Assembly: GCF_002102255.1 (NCBI RefSeq)
Contig: NZ_LQPH01000066.1
Coordinates: 62,001 to 126,000 of the forward strand
DNA from: Mycobacterium nebraskense
GTDB lineage: Bacteria; Actinomycetota; Actinomycetes; Mycobacteriales; Mycobacteriaceae
Direction of reading: 5' to 3'
Length of the DNA stretch: 64,000 nucleotides
Part shown: positions 55,095 through 63,512 of the stretch, in pieces
Layout of the letters: the number at the start of each line of letters is the position of its first letter
Numbering within the stretch: the first letter of the stretch is position 1
Translations under genes and position numbers: made by a program
Notes under the pieces: generated by a model
The model's input: the letters and a program-made list of their open reading frames with translations, nothing else
The model's database searches: none
What the model was told of the DNA's origin: nothing

Positions 55095-55787
55095 GTGAAC
55101 GCACCGATATCTACGCGACTGAGGCGCCGACGGCCACTGCGCCGGGCGCAGTTGTCGGACGAGGTCGCGGGTCACCTGCGGGGGGCGATCATGTCCGGGG
55201 CCTTGCGGCCGGGAACGTTCATCCGCCTCGATGAGACCGCGGCCGAGCTCGGCGTGAGCGTCACGCCGGTGCGCGAAGCCCTGCTCAAGCTGCGCGGCGA
55301 GGGCATGGTGCAGCTCGAACCGCACCGCGGTCACGTCGTGCTGCCGCTGACGCGCCAAGACATCGAGGACATCTTCTGGCTGCAGGCCACCATCGCCAGA
55401 GAGCTGGCGGCCGCGGCCACCGACCACATCACCGACGCCGAGATCAACGAGCTGGAGCGCATCAACGAGGCGCTCGCCGCAGCCATCGGATCAAGCGACG
55501 CCGAAACCATCGCGGGCATCGAGTTCGCGTTCCATCGGGTCTTCAATCAGGCGAGCGGGCGGATCAAATTGGCCTGGTTCCTGCTCAACGCCGCGCGCTA
55601 CATGCCGGTACTGGTGTACGCCGCGGACCCGCAGTGGGGCGCGGCCGCCGTCGAGAATCATCGGCAGCTGATCGCGGCGCTGCGCCGGCGCGACGCCGCC
55701 GCCGTGATCGAGCACACCGTGTGGCAATTCACCGACGCGGCGGCCCGGCTGACCGAGATGCGGGACCGCACAGGGATCTTCGACTAG
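55095..55787 (+). CDS. mce1R: GntR-family repressor Mce1R
   Basis: A 230-residue GntR/FadR-type regulator that represses the mce1 operon in M. tuberculosis. The N-terminal winged helix (about residues 12-75) has the hallmark ELGVSVTPVREALLKLRGEG, and a C-terminal FCD ligand-binding domain follows (about 85-220). GTG 55095 gives MNAPISTRLRRRRPLRRAQL, closely matching the M. tuberculosis start. A long-chain fatty acid or acyl-CoA effector is plausible. Confidence 0.95.
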   Translation: MNAPISTRLRRRRPLRRAQLSDEVAGHLRGAIMSGALRPGTFIRLDETAAELGVSVTPVREALLKLRGEGMVQLEPHRGHVVLPLTRQDIEDIFWLQATIARELAAAATDHITDAEINELERINEALAAAIGSSDAETIAGIEFAFHRVFNQASGRIKLAWFLLNAARYMPVLVYAADPQWGAAAVENHRQLIAALRRRDAAAVIEHTVWQFTDAAARLTEMRDRTGIFD

Positions 55788-55793
55788 CGGTCG

Positions 55794-56234
55794 CTAGTCG
55801 CCGGCCAGCTGTTCGGCGCGCCGCTTGAGACTTTCGGCAAGGTGGTCCAGGACGTTGTTGAGCAGCTGCTTGACCATCGGCGCGGGAACCGGCATCGAGG
55901 TCTCGACGTCGAGGTCCACGGTCAGCAAGCTCGACGCACCCATCTCCACCACGCTGAACAGCTGCTCCTGCTTGGTGAACAGGTCGCCCTGCTGCAGGAC
56001 GGTCTGGATCTGGTTTTCCCCGGGGTAGTACACGGCCTGGATGAACATGCTCTGCATGCCTTGGTAGTCGGTGTCGAGCCGCAGCTGGCTGGGGCGCCCG
56101 TCGTCGTAGCGGGCGAGCACCCAGAGACCCTTGATCTCCTCGTTCCACTGCGGGTAGGCCTCGAAGTCGGCGACGATGGCCATGATCAAGGCGGCGTCGG
56201 CGCTGACCTCGACGGTCTTGCTCATAACTGGCAT
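55794..56234 (-). CDS. SRPBCC/polyketide cyclase-like protein, Rv0164 (TB18.5)-type
   Basis: A 146-residue protein of the START/SRPBCC fold (polyketide cyclase/dehydrase-like), with the family opening KTVEVSADAALIMAIVADFEAYPQWNEEI (quoted in part) and C-terminal helix VKQLLNNVLDHLAESLKRRAEQ. It probably binds a hydrophobic ligand; its function is unknown. Residues from ATG 56234 align with the M. tuberculosis protein. TATGCT lies 6 bases upstream, fitting a leaderless start; a second ATG lies three codons later. It is convergent with mce1R (6-bp gap). Confidence 0.88.
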   Translation of the reverse strand: MPVMSKTVEVSADAALIMAIVADFEAYPQWNEEIKGLWVLARYDDGRPSQLRLDTDYQGMQSMFIQAVYYPGENQIQTVLQQGDLFTKQEQLFSVVEMGASSLLTVDLDVETSMPVPAPMVKQLLNNVLDHLAESLKRRAEQLAGD

Positions 56235-56246
56235 TGGCGAAGCATA
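56235..56246 (-). promoter_or_regulatory. Probable leaderless promoter of the TB18.5-type gene
   Basis: TATGCT (complement of 56241-56246) ends 6 bases before ATG 56234, with no ribosome binding site, the usual arrangement for leaderless mycobacterial mRNAs. Confidence 0.5.
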
Positions 56247-56329
56247 GCGGGGTTGGCGAGGCGCTCCAGCCAGTGCGGCCCGGGCCGCTGTTTCGTGCGA
56301 AAGCCCCGGTGCTGCGGGCAATCTCGGGC

Positions 56330-56818
56330 TTATCGGTCCACGTGGGCTGTCGACAGCAACGAGCGGATGGCGTCGGGAATGCCGACCGGCTTGCGGCTGG
56401 CGCGGTCGACGTAGACGTGCACCCAATGGCCCAGCGCCGTGATGGGCTGCGCCTGCTCTCCCCGCGCCCGGAACACGCCGAGCCGGTACGTGACGCTGCT
56501 GCGGCCGAGCCGGGTCACCGCTACGCCCACCACGAGGCCCTCGGGGAATTGCAGTTCCGAGAAGTACCGGCAGCCCGACTCGGCGACGATGCCGAGCGCG
56601 GGCGTGGTGAGCGGATCCAGCCCGGTGCTGGTGTTGATCCAGGCGTTGATGGCGGTGTCGAACAACTGGTAGTACACCGCGTTGTTCAGGTGGCCGAACA
56701 TGTCGTTGTCGGCCCACCGGGTTCCCACCGGCCACAGCACCGGGAAGTCGTCGCTGGTGAGCCCGTCGGGTGCCGGCGGTACCGCCGGAGCCGGCGAGAC
56801 CTGGGGTTCCGAAGCCAT
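56330..56818 (-). CDS. Hotdog-fold thioesterase (4HBT), Rv0163-type
   Basis: A 162-residue hotdog-fold protein of the 4-hydroxybenzoyl-CoA thioesterase group, with the active-site motif TRWADNDMFGHLNNAVYYQLFD (about residues 33-54, quoted in part; catalytic Asp and His region). It likely hydrolyses an acyl-CoA. The Pro-rich N-terminal 20 residues are poorly conserved, so the true start may be downstream of ATG 56818. That would also widen the 14-bp gap to the divergent adhE1 start. Confidence 0.87.
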   Translation of the reverse strand: MASEPQVSPAPAVPPAPDGLTSDDFPVLWPVGTRWADNDMFGHLNNAVYYQLFDTAINAWINTSTGLDPLTTPALGIVAESGCRYFSELQFPEGLVVGVAVTRLGRSSVTYRLGVFRARGEQAQPITALGHWVHVYVDRASRKPVGIPDAIRSLLSTAHVDR

Positions 56819-56832
56819 GGTTGTATTCCAGC

Positions 56833-57942
56833 ATGGTTCAGATTCGGGGCGCCGTGCTGGACCGGATCGGTCTGGCCCGCCCTTACGCCGAGTCCCGGCC
56901 GATCAGCGTCGTCGATCTCGACCTGGATCCGCCGGGCAGCGGAGAGGTGATGATCCGCATCGAGGCCGCCGGCGTGTGCCACTCCGACCTGTCGGTGGTC
57001 GACGGCAACCGGGTGCGGCCGGTGCCGATGCTGCTCGGTCATGAGGCGGCCGGAATCGTCGAGCAAGTGGGCGACCGTGTGTCAGACCTTGCCATCGGTC
57101 AGCGCGTGGTGCTGGTGTTCTTGCCGCGGTGCGGTCATTGCGCGGCCTGCGCGACCGAGGGCCTGACGCCGTGCGAACCGGGCAGCGCAGCCAACGCCGC
57201 CGGAACGTTGTTGGGCGGCGACATCCGGCTCAACCACGCCGGCCACCCAGTGTTTCACCACCTCGGGGTTTCGGGCTTCGCGACGCACGCGGTGGTCAAC
57301 CGCGCCAGCGTGGTTCCGGTGCCAGCCGACGTGCCGCCCGAAGTCGCCGCGCTACTGGGTTGCGCGGTACTGACCGGTGGGGGCGCCGTGCTCAACGTCG
57401 GCCATCCGCAACCGGGCCAGACGGTCGCCGTTGTCGGCCTGGGCGGTGTCGGCATGGCGGCGGTGCTCACGGCGCTCACCTATGACGACGTGCGCGTCGT
57501 CGCCGTCGACCAACTGCCCGACAAGCTGGCCGCCGCCCGGGCCCGGGGCGCGCACGAGGCGTACACACCGCAGCAGGCCGTCGACGCCCGGGTGAAGGCC
57601 GCCGTGGTCATCGAGGCCGTCGGTCATCCCGCCGCACTCGAGACGGCCATCGCCCTGACCGCGCCGGGCGGCCGCACCATCACCGTCGGCCTTCCACCGC
57701 CGGACGCGCGAATCACCGTGTCGCCGTTGGGTTTCGTGGCCGAAGGGCGGTCGCTGATCGGCAGTTACCTGGGCTCGGCGGTGCCCAGCCGCGACATCCC
57801 CCGGTTCGTCGCATTGTGGCAGGCGGGGCGGCTGCCGGTGGAATCGCTGGTGTCGTCGTCGATCCGGTTGGATGACATCAACGAGGCGATGGACAATCTG
57901 GCCGACGGCACCGCCGTGCGACAGCTCATCAGGTTCGACTAG
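56833..57942 (+). CDS. adhE1: Zinc-type alcohol dehydrogenase AdhE1
   Basis: A 369-residue medium-chain zinc alcohol dehydrogenase of the class III-like group. Catalytic zinc ligands are in GVCHSDL (Cys about 41) and GHEAAGIVE (His/Glu about 65), and structural zinc cysteines are in CGHCAACATEGLTPC (about 97-112). The Rossmann motif is GLGGVGMAA (about 203). It oxidises an alcohol with NAD; the substrate is unknown. ATG 56833 follows GTATTC-like AT-rich sequence and may be leaderless. M. tuberculosis AdhE1 is recalled as 383 residues. Confidence 0.9.
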   Translation: MVQIRGAVLDRIGLARPYAESRPISVVDLDLDPPGSGEVMIRIEAAGVCHSDLSVVDGNRVRPVPMLLGHEAAGIVEQVGDRVSDLAIGQRVVLVFLPRCGHCAACATEGLTPCEPGSAANAAGTLLGGDIRLNHAGHPVFHHLGVSGFATHAVVNRASVVPVPADVPPEVAALLGCAVLTGGGAVLNVGHPQPGQTVAVVGLGGVGMAAVLTALTYDDVRVVAVDQLPDKLAAARARGAHEAYTPQQAVDARVKAAVVIEAVGHPAALETAIALTAPGGRTITVGLPPPDARITVSPLGFVAEGRSLIGSYLGSAVPSRDIPRFVALWQAGRLPVESLVSSSIRLDDINEAMDNLADGTAVRQLIRFD

Positions 57943-57945
57943 CCG

Positions 57946-59139
57946 CTATCTCGGGTGCAGGGGTGCGACGGGGTCCACCCCCGCGTCCGGCACGCGGTGA
58001 CTTTCGATGTAATCCCAACGGATTTCGTAGCCCAGTCCGGGTGCCGACGGTATCTCGACGAATCCGTCCGGGGTGAGCGGGTCGCACGGCGCCGTCAGAT
58101 ACGGCGGCGCGGTGTCGTAGCGAGCCCCCGGCCCGAGCAGGCCGCGCTCGTAGTATTCGCAGACGTCTTCGCTGGTGGCGCCGAGAACCTGCAGGTTGCC
58201 GAAGCCGCTCATGTGTAGCTCGCACCGCATGCCGACCGCCTCGCACATCCCGGTCAGCTTCATCACGCCGGTGATGCCGCCGCGCAGGACGTCGATGCGG
58301 CTGATGTCGGAGGCATGGCGCAGGATCCAATCCGCCCGGGTATAGATGCCGCCCTCGGCGATCTCGGGAGAGCAGATCGGGATGTCGAGTTCGTCGCCGA
58401 GTCGCCGGTAGGCCTCGACCCGGTACTCCGGCATCGGGTGCTCGTACCAGTAGAAACCCAGCCGCTCCAACTCGCGGCCGACCCGCAGCGCGTCCTCGTA
58501 GCTGTGGTAGGTACCCCACGGGTCGAACATCAGCACCATCTCGTCGCCCACCGCCGCTCGAACCTCGCGACATACCCGGATATCCCAGTCCACGTAGGAC
58601 GGCCGCGGGAGGGCGAACTGACCTGTCGCGGGATTCCAGTAGTGGTAGGGGTGAATCTTGTAGGCGCCGTGGCCCTGACGTTTGCACTCGACGGCGTGGG
58701 CCACGTAGTCCTCGGGCGATCCGAGATTGTTGAAACTGCTGGCATACGCCTTCACCCGGTCCCGAGCGCCGCCCAGCAATTTGTGTACCGGCAGCCCGGT
58801 GACGCGGCCGGCCAAATCCCATAGCGCCAGATCGATTACGCTGCAGACGTTTTCGGGAAGCTTCGCCGCCCACAGTTGCCGCCAGATCTCCGCCCTGTCG
58901 AACGGGTCCTGGCCGACGAGCAGCGGGCCCAAGAATTGGGTGATGATCGCCCGGTCCCCAGGGAGCAATCCGTCCTGATCGCCGTGGAAGTGACCGCCGA
59001 AGTAGTAGCCCTCGACGCCCTCGTCGGTGAGCACCTTGGTCACGGTCTGCACCACGCGGTAGTCGGTCATCAGCTGGCCGAACGAGATTCGATCGACGAA
59101 CGACTCGAACGGCACCACCTCGAGTCCGGTGATCTTCAT
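57946..59139 (-). CDS. Enolase-superfamily (mandelate racemase/muconate lactonizing type) enzyme
   Basis: A 397-residue member of the MR/MLE enolase superfamily, most likely a sugar-acid dehydratase or racemase. It has the N-terminal capping domain, then the barrel with GAYKIHPYHYW (K-x-H type catalytic strand, about 157-167) and metal ligand strands LMFDPWG (Asp, about 214), YEHPMPE (Glu, about 244) and CSPEIAEGG (Glu, about 268). HMSGFGNLQ carries the late catalytic His (about 317). The substrate cannot be read from sequence. It is the last gene of the terminal operon and starts 30 bp after the esterase gene. It is not at this locus in H37Rv. Confidence 0.85.
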   Translation of the reverse strand: MKITGLEVVPFESFVDRISFGQLMTDYRVVQTVTKVLTDEGVEGYYFGGHFHGDQDGLLPGDRAIITQFLGPLLVGQDPFDRAEIWRQLWAAKLPENVCSVIDLALWDLAGRVTGLPVHKLLGGARDRVKAYASSFNNLGSPEDYVAHAVECKRQGHGAYKIHPYHYWNPATGQFALPRPSYVDWDIRVCREVRAAVGDEMVLMFDPWGTYHSYEDALRVGRELERLGFYWYEHPMPEYRVEAYRRLGDELDIPICSPEIAEGGIYTRADWILRHASDISRIDVLRGGITGVMKLTGMCEAVGMRCELHMSGFGNLQVLGATSEDVCEYYERGLLGPGARYDTAPPYLTAPCDPLTPDGFVEIPSAPGLGYEIRWDYIESHRVPDAGVDPVAPLHPR

Positions 59140-59169
59140 GGCAGCACATTCTGCCGAGGGCCCGGGCGC

Positions 59170-60126
59170 TCAGAGTAGAGGCGAAGGTCCCGCGCCCCTC
59201 CCGCGCAAGGCGCTCCGCAGGGCGTGCGCCTGCAGCGCGAACAGGCGCTCGGACGTGGACCAATCGGGCAGCAGCGAATCGAATCCGTGGCAGGTGCGGG
59301 TGAACACGTGCAGCTCGGCCGACACCCCGGCGTGGAGCAGGCGCAGCGCATAGTCCACCGCTTCGTCGCGGAAGGGATCGATCTCCGCGCACGTGATCAA
59401 AGCGGGGGGCAGACCACCGAGCCGGGTTCGCCGCGCGGGCACCGCTGATTCCGATCCGGTCCTCTCGCCCAGGTAGTGCCCCCACATCAGGTCGGCTGCC
59501 TCGCTGTCGAATGCCGGGCTGGTGCGAAACTCCTTCTTGGAGTGGGTGGCTCGATCGTCCAACACGGGCTGGTGCAGCAGCTGGAAGGCGACCGGCGGCA
59601 GTGACCCGTCGGCCGCGCCGTGCGCCAGGCACGCGGCCAGGGTGGCGCCGGCGCTGCTGCCGGCGACGGCGAGCCTGGCCGGGTCGACGCCGAGTTCGCG
59701 GGCATTGTCCACCACCCACCGCAGCACGGTGCTCGCGTCGTCGAGCGCGGCCGGGTAGGGGTGCTCCGGCGCCAGCCGGTAGTCGACCGACACCACCGTG
59801 CAGTGGCCGCGGCGCGCGAGCTCCACGCACTGGCGGTGGTCGGTGTCGAGATTTCCCAGCGCGAACCCGCCGGCATGGCAGTAGAGGACCACGGGCGCCG
59901 GTGTGGGCCCGCCACGATAAATCCGCACCGGCACTGGCGATTCCGCTGGCGCGCTGCCTTCGGCGATCTGGACACTCCGCGCGTCGGTTTGTTCGGCCGC
60001 GGCGCGGCGGCGCTCGTTGAACGGATCGCGGGTGAGTTGGATTGAGCCGAAGGAAAAGTCGGTCCGGGTGGTCGCGATAGCCCGCAGTTCGGGGGCGAGC
60101 CGTTCGGCGCCGTCCAGTTGCGTCAT
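59170..60126 (-). CDS. HSL-family (Lip-type) esterase
   Basis: A 318-residue alpha/beta hydrolase of the hormone-sensitive lipase family. The oxyanion motif is HAGGFALG (variant of HGGG, about residue 84), the nucleophile elbow GSSAGA (variant of GDSAGG, about 157), and catalytic Asp and His are in EIDPFRDE (about 255) and TCHGFD (about 285). It probably hydrolyses a short-chain ester. ATG 60126 overlaps the Baeyer-Villiger monooxygenase stop by four bases, a classic pairing in which the esterase cleaves the ester made by the oxygenase. Confidence 0.88.
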   Translation of the reverse strand: MTQLDGAERLAPELRAIATTRTDFSFGSIQLTRDPFNERRRAAAEQTDARSVQIAEGSAPAESPVPVRIYRGGPTPAPVVLYCHAGGFALGNLDTDHRQCVELARRGHCTVVSVDYRLAPEHPYPAALDDASTVLRWVVDNARELGVDPARLAVAGSSAGATLAACLAHGAADGSLPPVAFQLLHQPVLDDRATHSKKEFRTSPAFDSEAADLMWGHYLGERTGSESAVPARRTRLGGLPPALITCAEIDPFRDEAVDYALRLLHAGVSAELHVFTRTCHGFDSLLPDWSTSERLFALQAHALRSALRGRGAGPSPLL

Positions 60127-61628
60127 CGAACTCCCCTGTCCGACGTTGTCAATGCGCCGGGCACGGAGTCGGCAGTGGGCTCGAAGCGGAAGTCGCCCGG
60201 TTTGAACCGACGCGTCATTCCCCAGAAGCTACGCGCGCTGCGCGGCCACTGCGTCACCACACGACCGTTGGCGGCGCGGAAGTAATTGCTGCACTGCGTG
60301 GTCCAGACGGTACCGATCATCCAGCGGTCGATCTTGGCGACGAAGTCGGCCAGCGCGCCGGGCCGCACCGCGATGTAGGTCTTGCCCTTGCGCCGCATGT
60401 GCTTGAGCGCCCGCACGATGTAGCGCGCTTGGGCCTCGAGCATGAAGATGACGCTGTTGGAGCCGACATTGGTGTTCGGGCCGTACAGCATGAAGAAGTT
60501 CGGAAAGCCCGGCACGGCCATGCCGAGATAGGCGTGCGCCCCGTCCCGCCAGGCCTCCCGCAGGGTGGTTCCGCGCTCCCCGGAAACGTCCAGCTCGCCC
60601 AGGTAGTCGGCCGCGGCGTAGCCGGTCGCGCACACCACCAGGTCGACCTCACGCTCGGTGCCGTCCTCGGTGACCAGGGATCGGGCGCGCAGGCATCGCG
60701 CCGGGCTGGTCAATACCTCCACATTGGGCTGGGTCAGCGCGGGCAGGTAGTCCGAGGAGAACACCAGCCGCTTGCAGCCCATCGGATGGGTCGGGGTGAG
60801 TTTGCGGCGCAAATCCTCGTCGGCGACGGTCTTTTCGAGCAGGCCGAGAGCGACCGCCGTGAAGTCGTGGGTCTTTTCGCTGCCGTGTTCGATCACCGAG
60901 ATGTTGGATTCGCTGCGCAACCAGAGCCGCGTTCGGTACAGCTTCTTGGCCCACGGCACGTGAGCGAAAGCCCAGCGCTCGCGTCGCGTGTAATGCCGGT
61001 CCGGCTTGGGCAGAATCCAGGTCGGCGATCGTTGCACCGAGTAGACCTTGCCGGCCACCTTGGCCAATTCGGGCAACAGCTGCGACGCGGTGGATCCCGT
61101 GCCGAGCACCGCAATCCGCTTGCCGGCGAGCGGGATCGAGTGGTCCCACCGCGCGGAGTGCATCACCGTCCCGGTGAAGGGTTCCTCTTGCACGAGGTCC
61201 GGCAGGAGCGGGCGGGTGAACAGGCCCACGGCGGAGACCACCACGTCGAAGTGATGCCGTTCACCCTCCGCCGTGGTCAGGCACCACCGCTGTGCGTCTT
61301 CCTCCCACCGTGCGGCACGAATTTCGGTGCGCAGCCGCAGGTGTGGGCGCAGGCCGTACTTGTCGGCGCACCGCTGGAAGTACGCCAGAATCTCGGGCTG
61401 CGCCGACCACAGCCGCGACCAGTCCGGGTTCAGGTCGAACGAGTACGAGTAAAGGTGCGATTTGACGTCACAGGCCAGCCCAGGATAGGTGTTGATCCGC
61501 CAGGTGCCGCCGACGTCGTCTTCCCGGTCGAAGATGGTGAAGTCCCGAAAACCGGCCCGCGCGAGCAGGATCCCCAGGGCCAGGCCGCCGGGCCCGGCGC
61601 CGATGATGCCGATCGCGGGTCCGCTCAT
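60123..61628 (-). CDS. Flavin-dependent (Baeyer-Villiger type) monooxygenase
   Basis: A 501-residue FAD/NADPH monooxygenase that would insert oxygen next to a ketone carbonyl to give an ester or lactone. It has the FAD-binding GAGPGGLALG (about 9-18), the Baeyer-Villiger fingerprint FTGTVMHSARW (about 152-162, with Asp where the consensus has Pro), the NADPH-binding GTGSTASQ (about 178) and a late ATGYAAADYLG. ATG 61628 is chosen for its ATGA overlap with the SDR stop. The substrate is unknown. Confidence 0.9.
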   Translation of the reverse strand: MSGPAIGIIGAGPGGLALGILLARAGFRDFTIFDREDDVGGTWRINTYPGLACDVKSHLYSYSFDLNPDWSRLWSAQPEILAYFQRCADKYGLRPHLRLRTEIRAARWEEDAQRWCLTTAEGERHHFDVVVSAVGLFTRPLLPDLVQEEPFTGTVMHSARWDHSIPLAGKRIAVLGTGSTASQLLPELAKVAGKVYSVQRSPTWILPKPDRHYTRRERWAFAHVPWAKKLYRTRLWLRSESNISVIEHGSEKTHDFTAVALGLLEKTVADEDLRRKLTPTHPMGCKRLVFSSDYLPALTQPNVEVLTSPARCLRARSLVTEDGTEREVDLVVCATGYAAADYLGELDVSGERGTTLREAWRDGAHAYLGMAVPGFPNFFMLYGPNTNVGSNSVIFMLEAQARYIVRALKHMRRKGKTYIAVRPGALADFVAKIDRWMIGTVWTTQCSNYFRAANGRVVTQWPRSARSFWGMTRRFKPGDFRFEPTADSVPGALTTSDRGVR

Positions 61629-62353
61629 CGGATCTGCACGCATTGGCCACCGTCGACGACCAGTTCCGAACCGGTGATGAACGATGCCTCCTCGGAGACC
61701 AGGAACGCGACGGCGTCGGCGACCTCGCGCGGTTGGCCGATCCGCCCGAAGGCCGACGACGCGGCGAGCCGCAGTTGGGTGGCGTCATCGAGCATCGGGG
61801 TCGCGATCGGCCCGGGGAACACCGCGTTGACCCGGATGCCGAAGGGGGCCAGTTCGGCGGCGGCGTTCTGGGTCAGGCCGCGAAGCGCCCATTTCGCCGA
61901 ACCGTATGCGGCGTGGTGCGGGAAGGGGCGGATGGCCCCGGTGCTGCAGATGTTGACGATGGCGGCCTGGTTCGCCGCACGCAGGTGTTCCAGCGTTGTC
62001 CGAATGCCCAGAAACGCGCCGAGGCAATTGACCCGCCAGGAGTTTTCAAAACCGTCGGCGGTTTCGTCGGCCAACGAGGCCCGGTGCAGCACGCCGGCAT
62101 TGTTGACCAGCGTGGTCAGCGCCCCGAAGCGATGGACCGCGGCGTGCACGGCCGACTCCCACAGTGATTCCGAGGTGACGTCGAGTTCGATCGCGATCAC
62201 CTCGTCGTCGCCCAATTCATCAACCGCGGCGGTCAGTTCGTGGACGCGCCGATCACATGCTGCCACCGAATAGCCTTTTGTGCGTAGCCTTTTGGCGATG
62301 GCCCAACCCTGGCCGCCGGCTGCGCCGGTCACCAGTGCGACGCGTTGATTCAT
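61625..62353 (-). CDS. Short-chain dehydrogenase/reductase
   Basis: A 242-residue classical SDR with the cofactor motif TGAAGGQGWA (about 9-18), NNAG (about 83), catalytic Ser in CSTGA (about 133) and YGSAK (about 147-151), and the C-terminal GSELVVDGGQC. Arg rather than an acidic residue after beta-2 (ACDRR) does not settle NAD versus NADP. It probably oxidises an alcohol to the ketone substrate of the adjacent monooxygenase. ATG 62353 overlaps the preceding gene by ATGA. Confidence 0.9.
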   Translation of the reverse strand: MNQRVALVTGAAGGQGWAIAKRLRTKGYSVAACDRRVHELTAAVDELGDDEVIAIELDVTSESLWESAVHAAVHRFGALTTLVNNAGVLHRASLADETADGFENSWRVNCLGAFLGIRTTLEHLRAANQAAIVNICSTGAIRPFPHHAAYGSAKWALRGLTQNAAAELAPFGIRVNAVFPGPIATPMLDDATQLRLAASSAFGRIGQPREVADAVAFLVSEEASFITGSELVVDGGQCVQIR

Positions 62354-62748
62354 GATGACGTGACCTCGGGGGTGTCGGACAAGCCGCGGCTGGTCACGAA
62401 CTGGCACCGCCGCCGTCGTAAACGCCACTGCCCTTCGGTGCGGACCAGTTCGTCGTCGTATAGGGCGGGGCGTAGGTGCAGGTCACCCGCCCGGACGAAC
62501 AGCACCTGCGACCGCGCCGTTGCGGTGTCGTCGCGGACGTCGATGCGCGAGACACCGGTCAAGTGCAGCCCGCGCGGGGCATCCCGGAACATCTTTCCGA
62601 TGGCGTCGTGTCCGGCGAATGACCGCCCGTAGACTACGAATTCGGCGTCCCGCGCGAACAAACCCAAACACTCGTCGACGTCACCCGCGTCGAGCGCGAG
62701 GGCGTAACCGACGAGCAACTCGCGGATCGCGGCCCGGTCATCCGTCAT
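62350..62748 (-). CDS. NTF2/SnoaL-like protein
   Basis: A 132-residue SnoaL_4/NTF2-fold protein (RAAIRELLVGYALALDAGDV opening, ECLGLFARDAEFVVYGRSF, WRLRRRRCQFVTSRGL end). Relatives act as small dehydratases, isomerases or ligand-binding subunits in aromatic and steroid pathways. Both ends overlap neighbours by ATGA, placing it in the catabolic operon. The role is unknown. Confidence 0.85.
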   Translation of the reverse strand: MTDDRAAIRELLVGYALALDAGDVDECLGLFARDAEFVVYGRSFAGHDAIGKMFRDAPRGLHLTGVSRIDVRDDTATARSQVLFVRAGDLHLRPALYDDELVRTEGQWRLRRRRCQFVTSRGLSDTPEVTSS

Positions 62749-63512
62749 GGTTCGGTCGCCTCGCGCAGGTGCTCCGCGGCTCCCCGACGCAGCGCATGCG
62801 ATTCGGCCGTCAGGGTGATCATCGAAAACCCCAGCTTGGCCATGGCGCGACCCGTCTTGCCGTCCCCGGCGTGGATGCCGGTCAACAGCCCGGCCCCGGT
62901 GGCCGCTCGGTGAATTCGCACGATGGCATCCAGGACGGCCGGATCCTTGGTCGCGCCAACCGCGTCCACGCCCAGCGACAGGGCCAGATCCGCGGGCCCG
63001 ACGTAGAGCCCGGCGAGCCCGTCGACAGCGCATATCTCGTCGAGGCCGGACAGCGCCGCCGCCGTCTCGATCATCGCGAACACGCTGACCCGAGATTCCA
63101 GCGCGGCGGTGTCACGGCCCAGGCTGGCGCGCAACGGGCCGAAGCTGCGGATGCCCGCGGGCTGGTAGCGGGTGGCGGCCACCGCCGCGGCGGCCTGGTC
63201 CGCCGACTCGATCATGGCGATGACGACGGCGTCGGCGCCGGCGTCCAGCACGCGGCCGATCGGTGCCGCGTCGGCGTTGGGCAGCCGCACGACGGTGCCG
63301 ATGGGCAGGTGCTCGATCCGGCGCAGCATGCTGGCGATGTCGGCGTCGTCGAGGTAGCCGTGCTGGGCGTCGAAACCCACGTAGTCGTAACCGGCCCCGG
63401 CGAATTCCTCCGGCCCCAGCAGTGTCGGCCCGGTGACCCAGCCACCCCAAATCGGGGTGGCCCGGCTCAGCGCCCGCTGCAAAGCGCTCTGGGGATGGTC
63501 GGCCACGCTCAC
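62745..63512 (-). CDS. HpcH/HpaI-type aldolase
   Basis: A 255-residue class II pyruvate aldolase of the HpcH/HpaI (2,4-dihydroxyhept-2-ene-1,7-dioate aldolase-like) family. It has YVGFDAQHGYLD (about 43-54), VIAMIESADQ (about 97), FAMIETAAAL (about 146) and GLYVGPADLALSLG (about 170) for metal and substrate binding. It would split a 2-keto-4-hydroxy acid into pyruvate and an aldehyde. GTG 63512 overlaps the upstream stop by GTGA; GTG 63506 is an alternative. Confidence 0.87.
   Translation of the reverse strand: MSVADHPQSALQRALSRATPIWGGWVTGPTLLGPEEFAGAGYDYVGFDAQHGYLDDADIASMLRRIEHLPIGTVVRLPNADAAPIGRVLDAGADAVVIAMIESADQAAAAVAATRYQPAGIRSFGPLRASLGRDTAALESRVSVFAMIETAAALSGLDEICAVDGLAGLYVGPADLALSLGVDAVGATKDPAVLDAIVRIHRAATGAGLLTGIHAGDGKTGRAMAKLGFSMITLTAESHALRRGAAEHLREATEP

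Noticed and set aside
57929..59830. 633-codon minus-strand frame overlapping the enolase-type and esterase genes
   Set aside because: Spans two genes with complete catalytic motifs in another frame and has no domain of its own.
60399..62273. 624-codon plus-strand frame opposite the monooxygenase and SDR
   Set aside because: Antisense shadow; both genes below it have full motif sets.
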